A stretch of DNA of 64,000 bases from Paenibacillus sp. HWE-109 (GCF_022163125.1 NZ_CP091881.1:1240001-1304000); one strand, 5' to 3'; counted from the stretch's first letter, positions 54,127 through 62,096 are shown. Notes: generated by a model from the sequence alone, not told the origin. A program made the numbers and translations.

Positions 54127-55503
54127 ATGCAGGGGTTAAAGAGAAGTTGGGCATTCATTAGTTTGTCTTCGGTCGTCGGATTAAGCCTTTTGAGCGGATG
54201 TGGCAGCGCTACCACAACGAAGAATGAAACAGGAGCAGCAGCTTCTGCGAGCAGTGCACCGAAAAAGACTGAGCCGGTAACGTTATCCATGTTCATTACA
54301 TCAGCGGGTCAGAAAGAGTGGGAAGATGGCACTCCCAATGATAAATTAAAGAAACAATGGGAGACCAAAACAGGGAACAAGCTGGAGCTTAATATTCTGC
54401 CAGGGACGCTGGATGAAGCTATGAAGAAAATTGACATCGCTATGCTCTCCGGTGACAAAACGGATATTATTGGCCTTTCAAATCCAATCGATCAGAACAA
54501 GTATGCTTCCAGAGATTTCTTGTATCCCATGAAAGACTTGGCCAAGCAGGCTAATTATGATATTGACAAAATTTATGGGGACTCACTCACCAAATACAAA
54601 GATGAAGTCTATTATTTACCAATGAATTTGTCGATGTGGGCTGTCTTTTATAACAAAAAGTTGTTTGATGAAGCAGGTGTTCCTTATCCTACTGGAAATT
54701 GGACGTGGAGCCAATACATTGAGACGGCCAAAAAATTAACAAAACCGGAAAAAGGGACCTACGGCTCCTACATGCTTACTTTCGATAACTACTTATACTT
54801 GCAGTCCAGACAAAAAAATGTGCCAGGTTATAAAGCAGACGGAACATCCAATTATGACGATCCCGCATTTAAAGATGCGCTGAAATGGTACAACGATTTG
54901 AGTGCTGTTCACAAAATTCAGCCGTCCTGGATTGAGTTCAAGACGAAGAAATTGTCTAATCTCGGATTCTTGGAAGGCAAGTATGCGATGCATTTCATCG
55001 GAACATGGTACTTGGGTTCATTAAACAATTTCGAGAAATATCCGCGTGACTGGAAATGGGGCGTCGTTCAACCGCCTACACCCGATGATGGCAAAGGCAA
55101 TAACAATATCGGGGTGACCTCCGCGCTCGCCATTAATAAAAAATCCGTTCACCCTAAGGAAGCGTTTGATTTCCTGTCGTACTTTGCAGAGAACAGCTAT
55201 AAAGAAAGAGGCGAATTCCCGGCACAGAAGAATCTGAGCAAGGAAGATATGAATGCGGTACTGAAAAATATCGCGGATAAATCACAAGGCAGTGTGACAG
55301 CCGACGATCTTCGGAAAGCACTGCTTGATAATGGACTAGGCTTCACGCAGGAGAAATTGCTAGGCAGTGCGATGAGTGAGTATAGCAATATTATTATGCA
55401 GGAATCCGAGTTGTACTTTGCCGGTCAGAAATCCGTGGATGATGCTGTTAAATCGATTAAACAAAGAGAAGACCAAGCGATTCAAGCGGCCAGCAAACAA
55501 TAA
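54127..55503 (+). CDS. Sugar ABC transporter substrate-binding lipoprotein (SBP_bac_1)
   Basis: A 458-residue lipoprotein; the signal peptide ends in LSLLSGCGS, so the mature protein is anchored by Cys. The body fits MalE/UgpB-type binding proteins, with YLPMNLSMWAVFYNKKLFD and YPTGNWTWSQYIETAKKL segments and a cleft motif GKYAMHFIGTWYLG. GGAGG ends seven bases before the ATG at 54127; the in-frame ATG at 54073 lacks such a site and would bury the signal peptide. It heads an operon with permeases at 55568 and 56437 and the SGNH esterase at 57283. The divergent YesN/YesM pair probably regulates it. The ligand is unknown. Confidence 0.93.
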   Translation: MQGLKRSWAFISLSSVVGLSLLSGCGSATTTKNETGAAASASSAPKKTEPVTLSMFITSAGQKEWEDGTPNDKLKKQWETKTGNKLELNILPGTLDEAMKKIDIAMLSGDKTDIIGLSNPIDQNKYASRDFLYPMKDLAKQANYDIDKIYGDSLTKYKDEVYYLPMNLSMWAVFYNKKLFDEAGVPYPTGNWTWSQYIETAKKLTKPEKGTYGSYMLTFDNYLYLQSRQKNVPGYKADGTSNYDDPAFKDALKWYNDLSAVHKIQPSWIEFKTKKLSNLGFLEGKYAMHFIGTWYLGSLNNFEKYPRDWKWGVVQPPTPDDGKGNNNIGVTSALAINKKSVHPKEAFDFLSYFAENSYKERGEFPAQKNLSKEDMNAVLKNIADKSQGSVTADDLRKALLDNGLGFTQEKLLGSAMSEYSNIIMQESELYFAGQKSVDDAVKSIKQREDQAIQAASKQ

Positions 55504-55517
55504 ATGAGAAGTGACGG

Positions 55518-55544
55518 AGGAGGACATCATGGTGGTGTCCTCCT
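55518..55544 (+). promoter_or_regulatory. Stem-loop between binding protein and permease genes
   Basis: AGGAGGACATCA pairs with TGGTGTCCTCCT (12 pairs, one G-T) around a three-base loop, 15 bases after the stop codon. No T run follows. The left arm itself contains a GGAGG sequence and an ATG at 55529, which the fold would hide. Confidence 0.6.
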
Positions 55545-55567
55545 TCCTAAAAAGAGGAGAATGGTGC

Positions 55568-56452
55568 ATGCTGCGGATTACGAACGAAGAAAAGGTGGCT
55601 TTCTGGTTTGTCACGCCTTTCGTGGCAGGATTTGCGCTTTTTTATTTACTGCCTACCCTTTACGCATTTGTCATCAGCGTATTGGATTACAACAGCTTTA
55701 AAAGCTTATCGGACTTACACTTTACCGGACTTGCTAACTATATCAATGTCTTGAAGGATCCCATTGCCTTAAGTTCATTCGGAAGAAGCTTTCTGTTTAT
55801 GGTTTGTTACGTGCCAGGCGTTATTATTGCAGCGTTGCTGCTCTCTATGCTGTTTAATGCGAGTTTTCATTTGAGAACATTAGCACGAACGTTGATTATG
55901 CTGCCCTATGTAACGAACGTTGTGGCGATCGCGATTGTGTTTTCTATTTTGCTTAATCCGTATGATGGCGTTGTGAACAAACTGCTTGTAGCTGCAGGGA
56001 TTGCACATCCGCCGCTTTGGTTGGGGGGCATTCACACCTCGCTGCCAACGATTGCCGGCGTTGAAGTTTGGCATTCTCTGGCTTTCCCAACCATTGTATA
56101 CTTAGCGGCTCTACAAGGAGTGCCAAAAGATTTGTACGAATCAGCGGAACTCGATGGGGCAGGACGGTTTAGGAAGTTTATGAGCGTTACGCTGCCATTA
56201 ATTTCACCGACGACCTTCTTCCTGGTTATTACCAATATTATCGGATCATTTCAAAACTATGCGATTTTCCGTAACTTGACGAATGGCGGTCCAGGTACTT
56301 CATCGCGTGTTATTTCATTAAATATTTACGAAGAAGCCTTTGCTTACAACAAATATAGCTTTGCCTCCGCTCAAGCAATTCTGTTGTTTGCCATCATTTT
56401 AGTCATTACGATCATTCAATGGAGGGGGCAAAAAAAATGGGTACATTATTAA
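55568..56452 (+). CDS. MalF/UgpA-type sugar ABC transporter permease
   Basis: A 294-residue permease with about six transmembrane helices. The EAA loop reads LYESAELDGAGRFRKFMSV followed by TLPLISP, and LTNGGPGTSS precedes the last helix. Two starts have usable ribosome binding sites: the ATG at 55529, which lies inside the upstream hairpin, and the ATG at 55568 with AGAGGAG. The second is preferred because it begins just before the first helix, as in homologues. The gene overlaps the following permease by 16 bases. Confidence 0.92.
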   Translation: MLRITNEEKVAFWFVTPFVAGFALFYLLPTLYAFVISVLDYNSFKSLSDLHFTGLANYINVLKDPIALSSFGRSFLFMVCYVPGVIIAALLLSMLFNASFHLRTLARTLIMLPYVTNVVAIAIVFSILLNPYDGVVNKLLVAAGIAHPPLWLGGIHTSLPTIAGVEVWHSLAFPTIVYLAALQGVPKDLYESAELDGAGRFRKFMSVTLPLISPTTFFLVITNIIGSFQNYAIFRNLTNGGPGTSSRVISLNIYEEAFAYNKYSFASAQAILLFAIILVITIIQWRGQKKWVHY

Positions 56453-57261
56453 AACCGAAATTATTGCTTACCTACGTGATGCTTCTCATCGGCATTGTGA
56501 TGATCATTCCGTTTCTGTTCATGATTTCATTTTCGTTGAAAACTCCGCTAGAGATGACACAGCATCCGGCTTCTCTTCTGATCAGCCATCCGTTTACGGG
56601 CAATTTCGAAACTATCTTCAAACATAAAACTTACTTCATCTGGTATTTCAATTCGGTTAAAGTCGTACTGGGCGTTCTTGTGTTAAGGGGACTGCTCGTG
56701 ACTATGGCGGCTTATGCTTTTGCAAGACTGGAATTCCGATTTAAAAATGTCATTTTCATGATCTTGATCGCCAAGATGATGATTCCCTCCGATACGACAA
56801 TTGTAGCGAGGTTCTTGTTGTATAAGTACCTTCATTTGAATAATACGCATTGGGCGATTATTTTACCTGCGGCTTTTGATGTCTTCTTCCTGTTCTTGCT
56901 AAGACAATTTTTCATTGGCATTCCCAAAGAAATATCCGAAGCGGCCATTGTCGATGGTTGTTCGCATTATAAAGTGTATTATCGGATCATTTTACCGCTG
57001 GCCAAACCGGCGCTTGTCACGATGGTATTGTTTACTTTTTTATGGACATGGAACGATTTCGCATCGCCTTTTGTATTCATAACGGACATGAAGAAGCAAC
57101 TGCTAACGGTAGGCTTATCCTATTTCCAAACCGAAGCGGGCGCTGACTATGCGCTGCAAATGGCCGGAGCTGCTGTAGCTGTGCTGCCTACGATTGTGCT
57201 GTTTATTTTTGCCCAAAAATATTTTGTCCAAGGTGTTGCGATGTCTGGGGTCAAAGGTTGA
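56437..57261 (+). CDS. MalG/UgpE-type sugar ABC transporter permease
   Basis: A 274-residue permease subunit with about six helices. The EAA loop reads KEISEAAIVDGCSHYKVYYRI followed by LPLAKP with the usual spacing, and the C-terminus is QGVAMSGVKG. GGAGGGGG ends eight bases before the ATG at 56437; the ATG at 56419 overlaps that site. It starts inside the end of the preceding permease gene, indicating translational coupling. No ATPase gene follows; instead an esterase gene does. Confidence 0.92.
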   Translation: MGTLLKPKLLLTYVMLLIGIVMIIPFLFMISFSLKTPLEMTQHPASLLISHPFTGNFETIFKHKTYFIWYFNSVKVVLGVLVLRGLLVTMAAYAFARLEFRFKNVIFMILIAKMMIPSDTTIVARFLLYKYLHLNNTHWAIILPAAFDVFFLFLLRQFFIGIPKEISEAAIVDGCSHYKVYYRIILPLAKPALVTMVLFTFLWTWNDFASPFVFITDMKKQLLTVGLSYFQTEAGADYALQMAGAAVAVLPTIVLFIFAQKYFVQGVAMSGVKG

Positions 57262-57282
57262 TAGATGCTTAGGAGGATAACA

Positions 57283-58299
57283 ATGTTTTATCCATTTCAT
57301 GAACCAAAGGTTGAGCTTTATCATGTAGCCGAATGGGTGGAAGACGAAATCAAAGGGCATCGATTATGCCGAATGCCGGAAAAACTGCGGTTGACGCTGA
57401 ATGAAATTGCTCAGCGAAACGCCCAGAGCGCTGCAGGATCAGAAATCCGATTCCGCATGTCCGGCGAACGGGCAGCAATCGGATTGTGGTGGGAGCCGCA
57501 TGAAGGCAGACCGGTGACCTTAACGTTGGCAGTGCTTGTCATAGCGGGCTTGCAGGCTGAGACTTATTCTTTGCATCCGGGATATAACAGAATTGTCATC
57601 CAAAGATATGAGCTGCTGCCGGAGGTAGCAATGATCCTGCCGCAAAATACCGATAAGGAACTGTATCGACTCGTGCTTCCCTATTTAGGGAAGGTATATT
57701 TATCTACTATTGAAGGGGAAATAGAGCCGCCCAACAGCATGACGGCCCCTGTTAAAGGTTATCTAGCCTATGGCTCCTCGATTACTCACGGAAGTTCAGC
57801 TTTGTCCCCTACAGGAACGTATGCCTTCCGTCTGGCGCAGCTGCTTGGTTCTGAACTGCTTAATTTCGGGCTTGCAGGCGGGGCTAAGCTTGAGCCGCAG
57901 ATGGCTGATTTTATGATAGAGCAGGAAGGATGGGAGTTCGCTACTGTAGAGCTCGGAATCAATGTGGTGTATGACTGGACTGCGGAAACGTTTCGTGAAG
58001 CTGTTGACATCTTTCTGAATAGATTAGCTGCTGGACTTGGCAACCGCAAACTGTTTGTCATGGATATGTTCTGGTTTGCCATGGATGCATCAGGGGACCC
58101 CAAGTCCGAGCTATTTCGTGCAATTGTTCAACAGGCCGTCCTCAACCTTAATCATTCGGGTATTATTGGCATTCCTAGCCGGGATCTAGTAGACCCGGAA
58201 AATCAGACCGTCGACTTGGTGCATCCATCCCAGGCTGGTATGGAGCAAATTGCTCAGCGGTTGTACTCGGCGATCTCTGTTCATTTGGCAAGTAGATGA
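57283..58299 (+). CDS. SGNH/GDSL-type carbohydrate esterase
   Basis: A 338-residue protein without a signal peptide, so it probably acts inside the cell on imported oligosaccharides. Residues about 1-155 form a beta-sandwich-like N-terminal domain. The SGNH hydrolase domain follows, with the nucleophile block GSSITHG near residue 165, the Gly block in FGLAGGAKLEP, and the Asp-x-x-His pair in DLVHPSQAG near the end. This two-domain form resembles CE2-like and related esterases that remove acyl groups from sugars. AGGAGG ends seven bases before the ATG at 57283. It is the last intact gene of the transporter operon. Confidence 0.88.
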   Translation: MFYPFHEPKVELYHVAEWVEDEIKGHRLCRMPEKLRLTLNEIAQRNAQSAAGSEIRFRMSGERAAIGLWWEPHEGRPVTLTLAVLVIAGLQAETYSLHPGYNRIVIQRYELLPEVAMILPQNTDKELYRLVLPYLGKVYLSTIEGEIEPPNSMTAPVKGYLAYGSSITHGSSALSPTGTYAFRLAQLLGSELLNFGLAGGAKLEPQMADFMIEQEGWEFATVELGINVVYDWTAETFREAVDIFLNRLAAGLGNRKLFVMDMFWFAMDASGDPKSELFRAIVQQAVLNLNHSGIIGIPSRDLVDPENQTVDLVHPSQAGMEQIAQRLYSAISVHLASR

Positions 58300-58324
58300 A
58301 TATGAAATAGGGGGAGAATCATTC

Positions 58325-58437
58325 ATGTATTCGGCTAAAAAACTAATGACCATTTTCTCAGCCATCGTCATCCTGCTTTCGGCTACCGCATGGCTTCCTC
58401 GACGGCAAGCTTTGATGACGCTTTAGTTACCCAGTGA
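58325..58437 (+). pseudogene. Decayed gene: signal peptide remnant of a lost secreted protein
   Basis: A good ribosome binding site (GGGGGAG) and ATG at 58325 open a signal-peptide-like sequence (KKLMTIFSAIVILLSATA). The frame ends at TAG 58424-58426 after 33 codons. In the neighbouring frame the text continues as MASSTASFDDALVTQ, like the cleavage region and first mature residues of an exported protein, and then stops at 58437. This fits a secreted enzyme gene that lost its body and acquired a frameshift, at the end of the transporter/esterase operon. Confidence 0.5.
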
Positions 58438-58491
58438 ATCTTCTGAACAGGATAGCAGTTTGGCTTAGTGAATGAGTTAACCCAGCTGTCA

Positions 58492-58689
58492 CGCGCGGAA
58501 ATAAGGGAACTCCAGTGCGCTATTATAGCAAAAAGTGTCCAAATCGCGAGGTTGAGGGAACTCCAGTACGCTAATTTGTTGTTTCATGGGAAATTCAGCG
58601 TTTTTGGTGAAAATAAGACCCTGTAGTTCCGCTACGACCCTCGCATCCCCGCTATTTGCTCAAATAGCGTCTCTCAGTTCCTTTACATG
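58492..58689 (+). repeat. Interspersed nested-palindromic repeat, copy 3
   Basis: A roughly 198-base element in the same orientation and unit order as copy 1 at 12618. It begins CGCGCGGA, carries direct units AGGGAACTCCAGTGCGCTAT and AGGGAACTCCAGTACGCTA, shares the core AAATAAGACCCTGTAGTTCC, and ends with the inverted unit AAATAGCGTCTCTCAGTTCC. It follows the decayed secreted gene. The rest of the 58438-58902 gap holds only the terminator at 58752. Confidence 0.8.
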
Positions 58690-58751
58690 GATTTGTCGCT
58701 TGTAAGAGGTTTATTGACGGGGAAACGGCTGTAGATTGTAATATCGAAAGC

Positions 58752-58798
58752 AAGAGGCTGTCTCGAGTCTGAATTGACTTCTGGGACAGCCTCTTTTT
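58752..58798 (+). terminator. Rho-independent terminator downstream of repeat copy 3
   Basis: AAGAGGCTGTC pairs with GACAGCCTCTT around an approximately 20-base loop with further partial pairing, followed by a T5 run. It probably ends the operon that starts at 54127. Confidence 0.85.
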
Positions 58799-58902
58799 AC
58801 ACGTTCACATGCTACTAGGTAATCAACATATTCGAAAAAAATATCAAAGATGGGACTCGTTGAGTTTCTTATTAATGTTGAACAATACATTGCTGAAAAA
58901 AA

Positions 58903-59598
58903 TTATTTTACAAGTGTAAGTTGTTCTCCTGGCTGGAGAGCGAAGCCATCAATTCCTTGATCCTTCAGCTGCGCGGTGAAGGCGACAGTATCTTGCACGA
59001 TGCCCGGGAATGTGCTGTGATGAACCGGGATCACGTTCTTTGCTTGCAGCCATTTTGCTGCAAGCAGAGCATCCTTAGGTCCCATTGTGTAAAAATCCCC
59101 GATTGGCAGTACCGCGTAATCAATATCGTGGAGTTCACCGATCATTTTCATATCTCCGAACAAGGAGGTGTCGCCGGCATGATAAAGCGTAACTCCGTTC
59201 CAATCTATGACAAATCCGCCCGGCATGCCTGCATAGACGATGCTTTGGGAATCGTCCGATATGATGGAAGAGCTGTGGAATGCATGAACAAGCTTTGCCT
59301 TGGCAAATCCTAAGTCCACAGTTCCTCCGATGTTCATTCCGATCGTTTTGAGGCCCTTCCAAGAGTAATAGGTAGCTAGCTCAAAAGTGGCTATAATGGT
59401 GGCATCGTTAGCTCTGGCGATAGCTTCCGCATCAGCGGTGTGATCCGTGTGTCCGTGTGTAAGCAAGATGTATTGCACTTGAATGTCCTCGGCTTTCGCT
59501 TTGGCAACGGGATTGCCGGTCAAGAACGGATCGATGACGATTGAGTGCTCCCCATCCGAGATTTGAATGCAAGAGTGTCCGTGAAAAATAAGGTTCAT
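58903..59598 (-). CDS. UPF0173 metal-dependent hydrolase (YtkL-like metallo-beta-lactamase fold)
   Basis: A 231-residue cytosolic protein of the metallo-beta-lactamase superfamily, close to the UPF0173/YtkL group. The metal-binding motif THGHTDHTADAEAI lies near residue 50, HAGDTSLFGDMK supplies the next metal ligands, and VIPVHHSTFP the last His. GAAGGAG lies before the ATG. The physiological substrate of this group is unknown. It is divergent from the PaaX-like gene and not part of the sugar modules. Confidence 0.93.
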   Translation of the reverse strand: MNLIFHGHSCIQISDGEHSIVIDPFLTGNPVAKAKAEDIQVQYILLTHGHTDHTADAEAIARANDATIIATFELATYYSWKGLKTIGMNIGGTVDLGFAKAKLVHAFHSSSIISDDSQSIVYAGMPGGFVIDWNGVTLYHAGDTSLFGDMKMIGELHDIDYAVLPIGDFYTMGPKDALLAAKWLQAKNVIPVHHSTFPGIVQDTVAFTAQLKDQGIDGFALQPGEQLTLVK

Positions 59599-59723
59599 TT
59601 TTTCTCCTTCGTATACTTTTTATTATTCGTTTGACGACAATGTGAGTATATTCTTCATTTCTTTTTTTGTCAAATTACTGTAAGATGAGGATAACAAGTA
59701 TTCTGGAAGGGGATCAAAACCGA

Positions 59724-60515
59724 ATGCTGTCAATCGAAAAGCAGATACTTTTCCTGCTGACAAAAAAGCGTTGCATGCATACTAAAGAATTAGTACAAAT
59801 TTATACAAAACGTGGCTATAAGGAACAGTCGATCAGGAACGTTCTATCACGAATGAAGAAAGAAAAGTATATTCATGCGGAAGAGCGTTCCCAGTATTCC
59901 ATACTGGATAAAGGGGAGCAGTTTGTATCCTTCGTGAACCGGAAACCGCGGCAATACGATGTGGACTGGAACCACAAATGGTATTTCGTGCACTTCGAGG
60001 TACCGGAATCGGAGAGGCAAAGAAGGGATCAATTCCGTTTGCAGCTGCTGCAGCTTGGTTTCGGTCAACTATATAAAGGCGTATATGTCTCTCCTTGGGA
60101 TTATAGAAAGCAGCTTTTGTCATTAATTCAAGCGGCCTCCATGGATGAATATGTCACTATCTCAGAAGCGTCGATTTTGTTTCGGGATATTACTCCCGAG
60201 CGGGCAGCCGACATTTGGCCTTTAGCTGACATCCATCGCCTGCATCAGGAGAAGTGGCAGTGGTATCAAGACGAGTTCGTGCCGGCTTTGAATAAGGAAA
60301 TCAGAGGCGGGATGGATCCTTTAGAGCTGTTCGTCCTTTATTTGCATGTCGGAGAGGTTATCAGCGAAATTAGCCTGAGGGATCCTATGCTGCCGGTGTC
60401 GCTGCTTCCAAACGATTGGATGGGGCACCGCGTCATCACTGAGTTGTATCGTTCGTTTCAGTCGTTCGCCACACTCATCCCTAGTTCTTCTAATTATTAT
60501 CAATTTCTCGTGTAA
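59724..60515 (+). CDS. PaaX-like transcriptional regulator
   Basis: A 263-residue protein. The N-terminal winged helix-turn-helix (ELVQIYTKRGYKEQSIRNVL and following) and the central KWYFVHFEVPESERQRRDQF segment, followed by GFGQLYKGVYVSPWD, match PaaX-family repressors, which bind phenylacetyl-CoA-type effectors in known cases. AAGGGGAT lies about ten bases before the ATG at 59724; earlier in-frame starts lack ribosome binding sites. No phenylacetate genes are in the window, so target and effector are unknown. Confidence 0.85.
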   Translation: MLSIEKQILFLLTKKRCMHTKELVQIYTKRGYKEQSIRNVLSRMKKEKYIHAEERSQYSILDKGEQFVSFVNRKPRQYDVDWNHKWYFVHFEVPESERQRRDQFRLQLLQLGFGQLYKGVYVSPWDYRKQLLSLIQAASMDEYVTISEASILFRDITPERAADIWPLADIHRLHQEKWQWYQDEFVPALNKEIRGGMDPLELFVLYLHVGEVISEISLRDPMLPVSLLPNDWMGHRVITELYRSFQSFATLIPSSSNYYQFLV

Positions 60516-60586
60516 ATACATGTGTGACTTACAGTGAACCTCTTTATCATCGCTCACTATTTTGCCAGAGTAACACATCCGCTTCA

Positions 60587-60594
60587 CCTACAAT
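60587..60594 (+). promoter_or_regulatory. Possible sigma-E-type -10 element of cwlJ
   Basis: CCTACAAT matches the sporulation sigma-E -10 consensus CATACAMT at all but one position and lies about 33 bases before the cwlJ start codon. The -35 region (AGTAACAC) is weak. Bacillus cwlJ is known to be made in the mother cell under sigma-E, which makes the assignment plausible. Confidence 0.35.
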
Positions 60595-60627
60595 ATGATG
60601 AGTATAGAAATCTAAAGAGGTGAGCCA

Positions 60628-61071
60628 ATGGCAGTCGTAAAAGCCAGAAAACAGGATATTGATATGTTGGCAAGGTTGCTTCGAGCAGAAGCTGAGACCG
60701 AAGGTGAAAAGGGTATGCTCCTTGTTGGAAATGTTGGCATTAACCGAATAAGAGCAAATTGCTCCGATTTCAAAGGAATCCGGACAATTCCCCAAATGAT
60801 CAACCAGCCGCATGCGTTCGAAGCATTGCAACATGGTATGTACTATCAAAACGCAAGAGAGAGGGAACGCCGTCTGGCCCAACGGACTGTAAATGGGGAG
60901 CGGGATTGGCCAGGCAAATTCTCCCTATGGTATTTCCGTCCAGGAACGTTCGATAATCCCGGACCATGTCCGGCAACTTGGTACAATCAGCCGCTTGCAG
61001 GACGATGGAAGAAGCACTGTTTTTATGAACCGAGCGCGAAAGAGTGTGAAAATGTATATAATACTTTTTAA
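60628..61071 (+). CDS. cwlJ: CwlJ-type spore cortex-lytic hydrolase
   Basis: A 147-residue protein matching Bacillus CwlJ along its whole length (Hydrolase_2/SleB family). It has LLRAEAETEGEKGMLLVGNV with the catalytic-type Glu, INRIRANCSDFKGIRTI, KFSLWYFRPG, and the ending CENVYNTF. As in CwlJ and unlike SleB, there is no signal peptide. The family degrades cortex peptidoglycan during germination, and CwlJ is triggered by calcium-dipicolinate. AGAGGTGA precedes the ATG. No gerQ partner gene is nearby. It shows that the organism forms spores. Confidence 0.95.
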   Translation: MAVVKARKQDIDMLARLLRAEAETEGEKGMLLVGNVGINRIRANCSDFKGIRTIPQMINQPHAFEALQHGMYYQNARERERRLAQRTVNGERDWPGKFSLWYFRPGTFDNPGPCPATWYNQPLAGRWKKHCFYEPSAKECENVYNTF

Positions 61072-61119
61072 TTTGACGGGTAAGAGATTAAACTACTGCA
61101 GAACGATAGTTGAACAAAC

Positions 61120-61150
61120 CACAAAAGGCTGCCTAGTGCAGCCTTTTGTG
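61120..61150 (+). terminator. Stem-loop terminator after cwlJ
   Basis: CACAAAAGGCTGC pairs perfectly with GCAGCCTTTTGTG around CTAGT, 48 bases after the stop codon. The T run is inside the stem rather than after it. Confidence 0.65.
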
Positions 61151-61308
61151 CGGGACGGTGCAGTACACTTCAGGCGTATCATATAGTTTGCAAGATTTTT
61201 ACCGTATGTAATCGGACTGATAACATTGAAATTGCGGTGAATAATAGGACAGGAACTACTAAAAGGCTTGTTTCGTATTCTACCTGAAATTTTTATGTGT
61301 AATTTATT

Positions 61309-61337
61309 AAAAATAAAAAGCCGCTCTGATGAGCGAC
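61309..61337 (-). terminator. Terminator of the small secreted protein gene
   Basis: On the minus strand, GTCGCTC pairs with GAGCGGC around ATCA and is followed by TTTTTATTTTT, 20 bases after the stop codon. Confidence 0.7.
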
Positions 61338-61357
61338 CTAGTGACTCTATTATTAAA

Positions 61358-61822
61358 TTAAAAAATGTTTGGTGTTAGGTAATAATGCGCATTTGGATCA
61401 AAATTTGAGTTAGTTGATCTAATAACCCCGAAGTTATAGCGAGTATTTGCTTCAGTGGTGAACATAACCCAATCATTATTGTTTCCGGGATTAAGATAAG
61501 TTACATTGACTGGCGAAGCATCATTTTTATTAACAATGATAATGTAGTGCGAATCCGTTGGGTTCTGTAGAAAAACAGTCATTGTCCTTCCGCCATCGTT
61601 TGGCCCAGTTTGAATGGAATACCAATCTTTATCAATAGGAGAACTTATTGTTCCTTTAGCAATGTCTCCATAAGCGGGGATTGGTTGGGCAACATAGTAA
61701 TCGTCATTGTAATTAGTAGTTTCACTAATTGTAGTTTGAGCAAAAGCAGCTTGAGATGAGAAAACAAGTGATGATGCGATGATACCAACAGTGAGTAATT
61801 TTTTACTTGCGCTTTTTAACAT
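61358..61822 (-). CDS. Small secreted protein with PPC-like beta domain
   Basis: A 154-residue exported protein. The signal peptide ends in SQAAFAQT. The mature part resembles a bacterial pre-peptidase C-terminal (PPC) jelly-roll: AYGDIAKGTISSPIDKDWYS, then TMTVFLQNPTDSHYIIIV and YNFGV. Such domains usually sit at the end of secreted peptidases, but here it stands alone. AGGAGG about eight bases before the ATG at 61822 makes that start preferable to the ATG at 61849. The gene forms a single unit with its own terminator, and its function is unknown. Confidence 0.8.
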   Translation of the reverse strand: MLKSASKKLLTVGIIASSLVFSSQAAFAQTTISETTNYNDDYYVAQPIPAYGDIAKGTISSPIDKDWYSIQTGPNDGGRTMTVFLQNPTDSHYIIIVNKNDASPVNVTYLNPGNNNDWVMFTTEANTRYNFGVIRSTNSNFDPNAHYYLTPNIF

Positions 61823-61863
61823 GGTTTTTATCCTCCTAATATTTAACATTTTGATACTACCTT

Positions 61864-61893
61864 ATAATATTTTAATAATACTATTTTTCCCAA
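61864..61893 (-). promoter_or_regulatory. Possible promoter of the small secreted protein gene
   Basis: On the minus strand, TTGGGA and TATTAT are separated by 18 bases and lie about 42 bases before the start codon. The surroundings are very A/T-rich, so chance matches are likely. Confidence 0.3.
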
Positions 61894-62034
61894 TTAATAT
61901 AATCTATAGGTTTTCGTTGCTTGAAAGAAATTAATTTCCTTTAATTTCCAAATGAACTATAGTATACTTTAATTTTAATTTCAATCGATCTTTGTTTATT
62001 TTTTATAGAAACTTAATATCAAATGGAACACCGT

Positions 62035-62064
62035 TTGTAATCGCTCTCATAAGCCATGTATAAT
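62035..62064 (+). promoter_or_regulatory. Sigma-A promoter of the membrane AraC regulator at 62097
   Basis: TTGTAA (62035-62040) and TATAAT (62059-62064) are separated by 18 bases. Transcription would start near 62071, just before the TCAGGAGGTC ribosome binding site. Confidence 0.55.
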
Positions 62065-62096
62065 GATTACAGAAATATGGTCAGGAGGTCATTCGT

